From Christensenella sp. UBA7862 (GTDB lineage Bacteria; Bacillota; Clostridia; Christensenellales; UBA1242): a stretch of 64,000 nucleotides of DNA. Positions 23,770 to 31,276 of this stretch are shown here, piece after piece (position 1 is the stretch's first letter; each line of letters starts with the position of its first letter). The notes below the pieces were generated by a model that had not been told where the DNA came from, did not search any database, and saw only the letters and a list, made by a program, of their open reading frames with translations. A program made the translations under genes and the position numbers. Where the stretch lies: the NCBI GenBank assembly GCA_002500135.1, contig DLSM01000004.1, forward strand, positions 230-64,229, read 5' to 3'.

Positions 23770-23871
23770 GTCCCCAAAAGTAGCAGCGTAGCGAAACTTT
23801 TGGGGTAAAGGAAAGCCTGCCTAAAAGTTGAGTGGTTGCGAAAGCAACCCGAATAAGTGGCACGGCTTAAC
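23770..23871 (-). repeat. Dispersed structured repeat, copy B (inverted relative to copy A)
   Basis: Reverse complement of the element at 18245-18349, with the same order of two stem-loops (GGTTGC-TTTC-GCAACC; CCCCAAAAGT...ACTTTTGGGG). Stem changes are partly compensatory, for example AAAAA/TTTTT in copy A against AAAAGT/ACTTTT in copy B. The rest of the 23694-24102 gap is A/T-rich with long purine and pyrimidine runs and no gene. Confidence 0.85.
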
Positions 23872-24102
23872 GCTATTTGTAGAAAGTTTAAAAGATATTT
23901 ATAGAAATGTCAAGCGGAAATAAGTGATTTCTTTAAACTTCAAATCTCAAAGAGATTTCTACCTTAACTTTTATTTCTTCTTTTTTATTTCTTATTTCAA
24001 AATAAATCCGTGTTTAAAAGAAAAAAGAAAGACGAAAAAATAAGAAAGAAAAGTACAGAACAAAAAAATCCGCCCACCTGTGTGTTCTGATTTATTTTGT
24101 TC

Positions 24103-24460
24103 TGGTGGAGGTGAGGAGAATTGAACTCCTGTTCAAAATGGCAAAGGCAAGTCTTTCTACGGGGATAGTTGTTTTTTAATTTCGGTCAACTTCCAAAACA
24201 ACAAAATCTGTTGACCACAGTTTGAAAAGTAATTTCTGCCCTATTCAAACACTTTGGACAAAAAATCTTGGTCTTGTTGTCGCCCTGTCAAAAGTCGCCA
24301 AGAAGGCTTAAGATAGGACGCCAGTTAAGCTGCAAGAGCCATTGCTGGAGTATAATTTTTTTCTGCGTTTAAGCGTTTTGCCATCTTATTATTGTGGATA
24401 TGACGACCACACCTCGCTTAACTTGTCTTTCAACCACCCTGTCGAAACCAAGACACCCCC
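24103..24460 (-). ncRNA. ssrA: tmRNA (transfer-messenger RNA)
   Basis: 358-base RNA that rescues stalled ribosomes with SmpB. The 5' end GGGGGTG pairs with CACCTCC at the 3' end to form the seven-pair acceptor stem, with ACCA encoded. The T-arm is AGGAGTTCAATTCTCCT and the 5' region has the typical GTCTTGGTTTCGACAGGGTGG. The tag frame ends NYTPAMALAA followed by TAA (24325-24327). The resume codon is uncertain: GCA at 24364-24366 gives a 13-residue tag AEKNYTPAMALAA, or an in-frame GCA 15 bases earlier gives 18 residues. The 5' end directly abuts the smpB stop codon, so it must be processed from a common transcript or made from a promoter inside smpB. Confidence 0.97.
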
Positions 24461-24904
24461 TTACATTTTCGAGATAGCCCGTTCTGCTTCTTTTTTGATG
24501 TCACGTTCCTTTATGTCGTCTTTTTTGTTAAACAGTTTTTTGCCACGAGCGATTGCAATTTCAATTTTCAAAAGGTTTCCTTTCAAATATGCCTTAACTG
24601 GAATAATTGTCAGCCCTTTTTGCTCTCTTGCGTTTTTCAGTTTCAAAATTTCGGACAAATTGAGTAGCAGTTTTCTATCTCTGTCGGGTTTTGGAGAAAA
24701 GGAATTTGAGGTTTGATAAGGTTTGACAAATGAATTTTTAAGCACAACTTCATTGCCAGAAATTAGGATAAAACTTTCGTTCATCACAATTCCATTTTGC
24801 CTTATTGACTTAATTTCGCACCCAAACAGCACCACTCCCGCCTCGAAAGTTTCTAGCAAAAAGTAGTTGTGGGAAGCGAATTTGTTTGTTGAAACAACCT
24901 TCAT
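24461..24904 (-). CDS. smpB: SsrA-binding protein SmpB
   Basis: Binds tmRNA and takes the place of a codon-anticodon pair on stalled ribosomes. The 147-residue protein has the canonical start KVVSTNKFASHNYFLLETFEAG, GCEIKSIRQ, the central RDRKLLLN and KGLTIIPVKAYLKGNLLKIEIAIARGKKL (given as KGLTIIPVKAYLKG and KIEIAIARGKKL) and the basic tail DIKKEAERA. I start it at the ATG; a GTG 12 bases upstream overlaps the GGAG binding site. It lies between rnr and ssrA. Its stop codon ends at the base before the tmRNA 5' end. Confidence 0.97.
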   Translation of the reverse strand: MKVVSTNKFASHNYFLLETFEAGVVLFGCEIKSIRQNGIVMNESFILISGNEVVLKNSFVKPYQTSNSFSPKPDRDRKLLLNLSEILKLKNAREQKGLTIIPVKAYLKGNLLKIEIAIARGKKLFNKKDDIKERDIKKEAERAISKM

Positions 24905-24953
24905 TTTACTCTCCACAAAAAGTATATCATATATGAGAAATTTTGCAAATATA

Positions 24954-27077
24954 TCAAACTCTACTCTTAGTAGAATTCAATTTTTTGACAAAATCAAAGT
25001 TTATTTTTCTATCTGGCAAGTTGCAACTGACCACTTTTACTTGCACTTTTTCGCCAATTCTAAATCTTCCCACAGAGCTTACAAGTGACAATGTTCTTTC
25101 GTCAAATTCATAAAAGCCATTTTTAAGTGACGACACTGGGACAAGCCCTTCGCAAGTGTTGTCAAGTTCAACAAAGAAACCTCGCTGAGTGACGCCAGAT
25201 ATAATTCCGTCAAAAGTTTCGCCAATGAATTTTGACATATATTCACATTTTTTATAGTCGGTTATTGCTCTTTCAACATCTTCAGAAAGTTTTTCTTGAT
25301 TGCTTGATTGCACGCTAGATTTCACCACAAAATCTAGCATTTTTGGACTTTTTAAAAAGGCATTATTGCCATGCAAATATTCTTTTATTATTCTGTGAAT
25401 GGTTAAATCTGGATAACGTCTTATTGGTGATGTGAAGTGGCAATAGTAAGTAAGTGCCATGCCGAAATGTCCCAAACACTTTTCAAAATATTTCGCCTTT
25501 TTAAGACTGCGAAGCATAATCATATTAACAACTTCTTCTGCGTCTTGCCCTTTTATGTGGTTCAAAATTTCTTGCAAGTCCTTTGGTTCAACTTCTTTAT
25601 TGTCCCCCGAGTGGCTTATGCCAAATGTGTCAATAAAGTTGTAAAACGCTTGCATTTTTTCGCTATCTGGTTTTTCATGCACACGATAAACAAAAGGAAT
25701 GTTCATTTTATCAAAAGTTTTTGCAACTGTTTCGTTCGCCACAACCATAAATGTTTCAATAATTTTTGTAGATTTTGTGGCACGTCTTTTCACAATTTCA
25801 GTTGGTTTGCCGTTTTTGTCGCATATAACTTCCCCTTCTGGAAGGTCAAAGTCCAGCGAACCAAATCTTTTTCGCCTTGCGTCAAGAATGTTTGAAAGTT
25901 CCAACATTTCAAGAAGTGTTGGGGTTATGTCGGCAAGTCGTTTTTGTGTTGCTTTGTTCCCTTCAAGCACTTCCAAAACTTCGTCATAATTCAGTCTATG
26001 TTTGCTCTTTATAACGCTTTCAAAAATCTCACTGTTTGTAACATTTCCGTCTTTGTCAATGGTCATATAAACACTCATTGCAAGTCTTGCGACACCTTCG
26101 TTCAATGAGCAAATTCCGTTGGAAAGTTCCTTTGGTAGCATTGGAATAACATAGTCCAAAAAGTAGATACTTGTGCCACGAGTATAGGCTTCTTTGTCAA
26201 GGGTTGAGTCAAGCCTTACATATTCGCCTACGTCTGCAATATGAACGCCCAAAAGATAACTTCCGTCTGGGTTTTTCTTAAGAGATACTGCGTCATCAAG
26301 GTCTTTTGCGTCTTTGCCGTCAATTGTGAACAACATCTCGTCCATAAGGTTTCGTCTTTGTGGATAGTTTGCTGGGTCAATTTCTTGTGGCACTCGGCGA
26401 GCCGAGTCTATAACTTCTTGTGGGAAAACATCTCTCACTTTATATTGTCTTAAAAGCCACTTAACATCATTGCCTTTGTCGTTTAAGTTGCCGATAACTT
26501 CAGTAACTTTGCCCACAGGCACACCCGACTTTGTGGAAACAATGTCAACAACAACTTTATCCCCGTCTTTAGCCCCCATTGAACTAGCCATAGGCACTTT
26601 TATTTGCATATTATTTTTTTCAGGTTCAACATAGCCGTATCCCCTAAAAGCATTATACGTCCCCACAATTCCAGTGCTATTGTGAAGCAACACTTTAACA
26701 ACTTTTCCTTCTGGGTTTTTGCCTTGATATTCGCTTGAAATAAGTTTGACAAGCACAGTGTCGCCGTCAAACGCTTTCAAAAGATTTCTTTTTGCAACAA
26801 AAATATCCTTGCCTTCACCCGTTGAAACAAAGCCAAAGTTGCCGTTTGAAATGGAAAGTTTGCCTTTTTTAAGTCCCAAATTTTTGCTACTAGCATATTT
26901 GTGTTTTACAAACTCAAAAATATCCCCGTTTTCTTCCAGTTCCAAAAGGGCTTCAAGTGTTTTGTCATAGTCGCTTTTTAGCATACGGCACAAAACTTCG
27001 GCAAGTTTGTTTATGCCTTTGTGATTGACAAATTTTTCGTCTAAAATTTCTAATATTTGTGATTTCAAGTCTTCCAT
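24954..27077 (-). CDS. rnr: Ribonuclease R
   Basis: 3'-to-5' processive exoribonuclease of the RNB family that degrades structured RNA and works with tmRNA-SmpB in removing non-stop mRNA. The 707-residue protein shows an N-terminal winged helix, two cold-shock domains (about 70-200), the RNB catalytic domain with RRNLMDEMLFTIDGKDAKDLDDAVSL (given as RRNLMDEM and DGKDAKDLDDAVSL; active-site Asp residues at about 254-263), HYCHFTSPIRRYPDL and a C-terminal S1 domain (GETFDGIISGVTQRGFFVEL). No binding site precedes the ATG, but a promoter does at 8 bases, so translation may be leaderless. secG-rnr-smpB-ssrA order as in Bacillus. Confidence 0.97.
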   Translation of the reverse strand: MEDLKSQILEILDEKFVNHKGINKLAEVLCRMLKSDYDKTLEALLELEENGDIFEFVKHKYASSKNLGLKKGKLSISNGNFGFVSTGEGKDIFVAKRNLLKAFDGDTVLVKLISSEYQGKNPEGKVVKVLLHNSTGIVGTYNAFRGYGYVEPEKNNMQIKVPMASSMGAKDGDKVVVDIVSTKSGVPVGKVTEVIGNLNDKGNDVKWLLRQYKVRDVFPQEVIDSARRVPQEIDPANYPQRRNLMDEMLFTIDGKDAKDLDDAVSLKKNPDGSYLLGVHIADVGEYVRLDSTLDKEAYTRGTSIYFLDYVIPMLPKELSNGICSLNEGVARLAMSVYMTIDKDGNVTNSEIFESVIKSKHRLNYDEVLEVLEGNKATQKRLADITPTLLEMLELSNILDARRKRFGSLDFDLPEGEVICDKNGKPTEIVKRRATKSTKIIETFMVVANETVAKTFDKMNIPFVYRVHEKPDSEKMQAFYNFIDTFGISHSGDNKEVEPKDLQEILNHIKGQDAEEVVNMIMLRSLKKAKYFEKCLGHFGMALTYYCHFTSPIRRYPDLTIHRIIKEYLHGNNAFLKSPKMLDFVVKSSVQSSNQEKLSEDVERAITDYKKCEYMSKFIGETFDGIISGVTQRGFFVELDNTCEGLVPVSSLKNGFYEFDERTLSLVSSVGRFRIGEKVQVKVVSCNLPDRKINFDFVKKLNSTKSRV

Positions 27078-27085
27078 AGTGTAAG

Positions 27086-27113
27086 TTTATAACTTTTTTG
27101 TCTTTGTTGTCAA
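27086..27113 (-). promoter_or_regulatory. rnr promoter abutting the start codon
   Basis: Minus strand TTGACA (27108-27113), 16-base spacer, TATAAA (27086-27091). Only 8 bases (CTTACACT) separate it from the ATG, leaving a leader of about 0-3 bases. Confidence 0.72.
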
Positions 27114-27284
27114 ACATCTACCCATTTTTTTGCAAAAAAAATATAAAAAAGCAACTATTTTCGCAAAAAAAATTGGTTATTCTTTGCAAAAAACGCCGTT
27201 GTAAGTCAAAAACAAGTAAATATTTGCCATATACAATCAATACAAAAAATTGTCGCATTTACAAAAGTCAACTCACAAAAAAAG

Positions 27285-27313
27285 AAAAACCCGAGAAAAT
27301 AGCTCGAGTTTTT
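27285..27313 (-). terminator. Terminator after the membrane protein gene at 27363
   Basis: Minus strand AAAAACTCGAG-CTATTTT-CTCGGGTTTTT hairpin ending in a T-run. Confidence 0.82.
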
Positions 27314-27362
27314 ATCTTTTTGGGAGATAATCCAAAGTATAATTTTGGACATCAATTCAAGA

Positions 27363-27872
27363 TTACTTTTTCTTGAAATATGGAAGCACCGCGCATGTGC
27401 TTGCAGCGGCTCCGCCAATGAAAGCCAACCAGAAGCCAACAGCACCCCAAACCTTGATTGTATAAACAGATTCGCCAACAGTTTGAACTGTTCTGTTTGC
27501 ACTGCCAAAGCCAATCATTCCGCCAGCAAGGACGATTGTTGCAACAACAGCAACAAGTCCAGCGATAACGCCAACGAGATTGACCCAATCTGGGGTCTTT
27601 TTGCCCAGAGATGAATAGATCATAACAAGTCCTGCAACAAGAAGTGCCACTGCAAGAACAATGAGTGCAATCTTGCTGATTGTGAGCCATGCTACGCCTT
27701 CTGCCTCAAGCAAATCTCCATTGAAAATGCTATATGTTTGAGATTCAGAAATAGTTTCTCCCAATGTAGTTGCCTTCATAGAGAGTTTGATATATGGCAC
27801 AAACATTGCAATGACAACAGCAACAAGTGCTGCAAGTGTTACGCATCCAAAAATCAACTTTTTGTTTTTCAC
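27363..27872 (-). CDS. Four-helix membrane protein, unknown function
   Basis: No family recognised. The 169-residue protein has hydrophobic segments at about 6-26, 62-84, 95-118 and 141-163, with a polar extracellular loop between the first two (KATTLGETISESQTYSIFNGD) and a basic C terminus (FKKK). The start codon is GTG: AAGGAGG lies 8 bases before it. The general shape, with SKIALIVLAVALLVAGLVM, resembles small Firmicutes membrane proteins of unknown role. It has its own terminator and lies between secG and rnr. Confidence 0.75.
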   Translation of the reverse strand: MKNKKLIFGCVTLAALVAVVIAMFVPYIKLSMKATTLGETISESQTYSIFNGDLLEAEGVAWLTISKIALIVLAVALLVAGLVMIYSSLGKKTPDWVNLVGVIAGLVAVVATIVLAGGMIGFGSANRTVQTVGESVYTIKVWGAVGFWLAFIGGAAASTCAVLPYFKKK

Positions 27873-28230
27873 TTGGTTTCCCTCCTTTTATATATTCTAC
27901 GACACATTATAACATTTTAAAACCTTTTCTCCAATTTTTTTACATAAGTTTTTCAATTTTTTTTATTTTTTTTGGGGAAAATTTGTTTTTAAGCGAAAAT
28001 GACAAGCCTTTTGGGTCACAAAAACAAAAGATAATATACTTTTTGCTATAAGTAGTATATTATCCTCAAAATTTATGGCACTCAAATTTTATTTTTTGAA
28101 AAAGTCATGATAAAATATTATTGTGAGTTTGTTTGCATGTGAATTTATGATTGTTTTACTAACAATTTAAAGTTTTCACTTTTCAGTTGCCATAATTATT
28201 ACTAATTAAATTTAATTTCAAAAAGGACAT
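27873..28230. other. Intergenic region with one strong inverted repeat
   Basis: A/T-rich, gene-free. Contains the perfect 11-base inverted repeat GATAATATACT / AGTATATTATC at 28030-28040 and 28054-28064 with a 13-base spacer. There is no T-run, so it is not an obvious terminator; it may be an operator or a structured RNA end. Nothing else is readable here. Confidence 0.55.
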
Positions 28231-28254
28231 AAAAAAGATTCCCTTGCGAGAACC
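28231..28254 (-). terminator. secG terminator
   Basis: Minus strand GGTTCTC-GCAA-GGGAATC (seven pairs with G-U, GNRA loop) followed by T6. Confidence 0.85.
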
Positions 28255-28263
28255 TTTGTAATT

Positions 28264-28572
28264 TTAGCCCCAAATGCTTCCTGCATATATTTTTGCAAGA
28301 ATGAGATATGCGACAACAAGCACTGCAATAGTTATTGACAAAATGGTTGTTGCTCTTTTAAGTCTTGCATCTCTGCCCATTCCCTTATTTTTGGAATAGT
28401 AAGTGTCCTTTATGCCAGTGATTGAATTGGTTGTGTTGCCACCTTCACTGTCTTGGAACAAAATCAAAACTGTTATTGCAAGTGAAATGACAAGAATTGC
28501 CAAAAGAATAACAAATTTGATAATTGGGAACGAGTTTGCAACCCAGTTTGGAACTGCGAGAAGATAATTCAT
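28264..28572 (-). CDS. secG: SecG, preprotein translocase subunit
   Basis: Small subunit of SecYEG that stimulates translocation. The 102-residue protein has two membrane helices (about residues 17-38 and 79-97) flanking a cytoplasmic loop with LFQDSEGGNTTNSITG, matching the conserved LLQ-S-GGG region, and KGMGRDARLKRATTILS before helix 2. AAGGAG precedes the ATG; an extended -10 (TGATAAAAT, 28605-28613) lies about 30 bases upstream. It is the usual neighbour of rnr and smpB. Confidence 0.92.
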   Translation of the reverse strand: MNYLLAVPNWVANSFPIIKFVILLAILVISLAITVLILFQDSEGGNTTNSITGIKDTYYSKNKGMGRDARLKRATTILSITIAVLVVAYLILAKIYAGSIWG

Positions 28573-28604
28573 AATAACTCCTTAAATTGATTAACATTTT
28601 GTAT

Positions 28605-28613
28605 TTTATCACA
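28605..28613 (-). promoter_or_regulatory. Extended -10 of secG
   Basis: Minus strand TGATAAAAT, preceded by TTTG. The same TGTGATAAAAT-type element precedes dusB and the SPFH/zinc-ribbon gene in this window, and a variant precedes floA and nrdD. Confidence 0.6.
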
Positions 28614-28649
28614 AATAAATTTTAATTGCAACAAAATCTTGCCACTTAA

Positions 28650-28853
28650 CTACATCAAAATTGCGAGAACCGCAAACGACATTGAACAGCCCGTAAGGTA
28701 TTTTAATGTAAGTTTTGTTTTTTTGCCGTCATCGTGCAAAAGTTTGTGGAGAAAGTAAAACATAAACAATGCAAAAATGCTTGTAACTGATGAACGCAAA
28801 TCGTAAAAGAAATTTAGTCTGATAAATACAAGTATTTGTGAAAGAATTTCCAT
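28650..28853 (-). CDS. Small hypothetical membrane protein (67 residues)
   Basis: Not recognised. A strong AAGGAGG binding site stands 9 bases before the ATG, which is the main reason to believe it. The product has hydrophobic segments at about 2-12, 21-36 and 52-66 and a central polar loop HKLLHDDGKKTKLTLK. It lies between tpiA and secG with no terminator on the tpiA side that I can see, so it may be the last gene of the glycolytic operon. Confidence 0.65.
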   Translation of the reverse strand: MEILSQILVFIRLNFFYDLRSSVTSIFALFMFYFLHKLLHDDGKKTKLTLKYLTGCSMSFAVLAILM

Positions 28854-28931
28854 AACATTCCCCTCCTTTTTATCTTACGGGGATATTATATAATACTTCT
28901 CTACAAATTTCAATAGCCAATTTGCACAACT

Positions 28932-29696
28932 TTATTTTTTCAAATTACTAAAAATCGACACAATTTTGCCAAATTTTTCTGGAACAAGTGACGCTCCGCC
29001 CACCAAAACACCGTCAACGCCAGAAATTTTTGAAATTTCCTTTGCATTGCTATCTGTGACGCTGCCGCCATATAAAATGGAAACACTGTTTGCAATTTCT
29101 TCGTCATAAATGTTTGCAAGCACTTTTCTTATGTGCTTCATTGCGTCTTCAATGTCAATAGGTTCCAAAATTGACCCGCTGCCTATTGCCCAAATTGGTT
29201 CATATGCAATGACAATATTTTTAAGTTCGTTTGCATAAAGTCCCGCCAAGCAATCTGCAATTTGACTTTGCAACACTTGGTCAACAAGATTATTTTTTCT
29301 GTCATACAAAGTTTCGCCAATGCAAAGCACACAAACAAGCCCACTTTTTAGGGCTTTTAAGACCTTTTTGTTTGCCACATCGTTTGTTTCGCCAAAAAAG
29401 TTACGTCTTTCACTATGTCCCACAATGCACGCACCTGCCCCAACGCCAGCAAGCATTTCAGCATTAACTTCGCCAGTGTATGCCCCAAAGTTATTTTCGT
29501 TCAAATTCTGCCCAGCAATAACAACTTTTGAGTCTTTTGCCCTCTCCACTGCAGTTTTTATGGAAACATTTGGAACAGCCAACATAACTTCACATTTTGC
29601 CCCCACGACAAGTGGAAGAATTGTGGACATATATCCGTCAACTTCACTATCTATTTTGTTCATTTTAAAATTTGCAATAACATATTTTTTTCTCAT
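28932..29696 (-). CDS. tpiA: Triosephosphate isomerase
   Basis: Interconverts dihydroxyacetone phosphate and glyceraldehyde 3-phosphate. The 254-residue TIM barrel has NFKMNK (Lys at about 12), IVGHSERR (catalytic His at about 94), YEPIWAIGSG (catalytic Glu at about 166) and the phosphate-binding YGGSV and VDGVLVGGASL. AGGAG lies before the ATG. Third enzyme gene of pgk-gpmI-tpiA. Confidence 0.98.
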   Translation of the reverse strand: MRKKYVIANFKMNKIDSEVDGYMSTILPLVVGAKCEVMLAVPNVSIKTAVERAKDSKVVIAGQNLNENNFGAYTGEVNAEMLAGVGAGACIVGHSERRNFFGETNDVANKKVLKALKSGLVCVLCIGETLYDRKNNLVDQVLQSQIADCLAGLYANELKNIVIAYEPIWAIGSGSILEPIDIEDAMKHIRKVLANIYDEEIANSVSILYGGSVTDSNAKEISKISGVDGVLVGGASLVPEKFGKIVSIFSNLKK

Positions 29697-29725
29697 TTTT
29701 TGCTCCTTTTATTTGTCAAAACCTT

Positions 29726-31276
29726 TTATTTTTCAAAAAGCACATGCCCAGTCATTTCTTTTGGAATAGCAATATTCATCATTTTAAGAATTGTTGGGGC
29801 AATGTCTGCAAGAGTGCCGTCTTTTCTAAGTTTTTCCCCTACATAATCTTCGCCAAACAATATAAGAGGCACAATGGAAGTGGTGTGAGAAGTGTTTGGA
29901 GTTCCGTCTTTCTCTTCCATAATATCTGCGTTTCCGTGGTCAGCGGTGACAATTCCGCACCCACCAAGAGATAATGCTTTGTCCACAACTTTCTTTACGC
30001 ATTTGTCAACAATGTCAACAGCAATTCTTGTTGCCGTTTTGTCACCCGAATGCCCCACCATGTCGCAGTTTGCGAAGTTGATTGCAACAAATTTATATTT
30101 GTCCAAAATTTCAAGTGCTTTGCTTGCAATTCGCTCTGCACCCATTTCTGGGCATTTTGCATAACTCGCCATTTTCTTAGAGTCAATCAAAAATCTATCT
30201 TCCCCTTCATATGGGTCTTGCTTTCCAGAATTGAAGAAAAATGTTAAATGTGCATATTTTTCCGTTTCGGCAATTTTTGCTTGTTTTACACCGTTTCTGC
30301 TTAAGACTTCTGACAAAATATTCTTATGAACTTCCGTCCCATATGCAACATGGACTTTTGAAAAATGCTCGTCATATTCTGTCATTGTAACAACATATAA
30401 GTCAAGCGGTTTAACAAAATTTAAGTCATTATCTTCCGCCAAAATATATGCCAGTTGTCTTTCCCTATCTGCCCTGAAATTATATGAAAACACAACATCG
30501 CCCTTTTCAATTTTTGCAATAGGTTTCCCTTGTTCCGTCATACAAATTGGGGTTAAGAATTCATCTGTTTCGCCCGAAGCATATGCAGCGTCTATAGCCT
30601 TATTTATGTTATCAAATTGCTTTCCCTTTCCCATTGTCCAAAGTTCATAGGCAAGTTTGTTTCTGTCCCAGTTTTTATCTCTGTCAAGAGCATAAAATCT
30701 GCCGACTACTGTTGCAATTTTCCCAACGCCCAGTTCTTTTGACTTTTTTTCCACCATGCGAATGTATTTTTTTGCACTTTTTGGTGGGGTATCTCTGCCG
30801 TCACCAACAAAATGCACAAACACATTGTCCGCTTTTTGCTCTTTGCAAAGTTCAAGCAAGGCAAAAAGGTGATTTATATGCGAGTGAATTCCGCCGTCAC
30901 TTGGTATGCCGATGAGGTGAATTTTCTTATTGTTTTTCTTTGCATAATTTATGGCTTTTAGGAACTCTTTATTTTTGTAAAAATTACCCGTTTCAATTTC
31001 CTTGTTTATTCTGACAAGTGGTTGATAAGTTACACGCCCACTTCCAATGGTCATATGTCCCACTTCACTTGTTCCCGCTTGCCCTTTTGGAAGTCCAACA
31101 TATTCTTCGCTCGCTCTAATCTTTGTATTTGGAAATTTGGCACATAATTCTTGAATATTTCGGGTATTTTCTGCAGTTATACCGCTGCGACTAATATCTT
31201 TTGGAACTCCAAACCCGTCCATAACAATAAGGACAGTTGGCTTGTTTTGCATTTTGGAATTATCCGTTTTTGCCAT
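29726..31276 (-). CDS. gpmI: 2,3-bisphosphoglycerate-independent phosphoglycerate mutase
   Basis: Interconverts 3- and 2-phosphoglycerate using two Mn ions and a phosphoserine. The 516-residue protein has VLIVMDGFGVP (metal Asp at about 19), GTSEVGHMTIGSGR (nucleophile Ser at about 69), VHFVGDGRDTPPKSA, FYALDRDKNWDR, NFANCDMVGHSGD and TADHGNADIM (metal ligands). GGGAG inside the last pgk codons serves as its binding site; the start codon directly follows the pgk stop. A short 11-residue polar N-terminal lead precedes the conserved core. Confidence 0.98.
   Translation of the reverse strand: MAKTDNSKMQNKPTVLIVMDGFGVPKDISRSGITAENTRNIQELCAKFPNTKIRASEEYVGLPKGQAGTSEVGHMTIGSGRVTYQPLVRINKEIETGNFYKNKEFLKAINYAKKNNKKIHLIGIPSDGGIHSHINHLFALLELCKEQKADNVFVHFVGDGRDTPPKSAKKYIRMVEKKSKELGVGKIATVVGRFYALDRDKNWDRNKLAYELWTMGKGKQFDNINKAIDAAYASGETDEFLTPICMTEQGKPIAKIEKGDVVFSYNFRADRERQLAYILAEDNDLNFVKPLDLYVVTMTEYDEHFSKVHVAYGTEVHKNILSEVLSRNGVKQAKIAETEKYAHLTFFFNSGKQDPYEGEDRFLIDSKKMASYAKCPEMGAERIASKALEILDKYKFVAINFANCDMVGHSGDKTATRIAVDIVDKCVKKVVDKALSLGGCGIVTADHGNADIMEEKDGTPNTSHTTSIVPLILFGEDYVGEKLRKDGTLADIAPTILKMMNIAIPKEMTGHVLFEK

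Noticed and set aside
24061..24102. Terminator immediately after tmRNA
   Set aside because: A weak GGTGG/CCACC pairing is possible, but it would use the tmRNA 3' end itself and the T-run is poorly placed; not firm enough to list.
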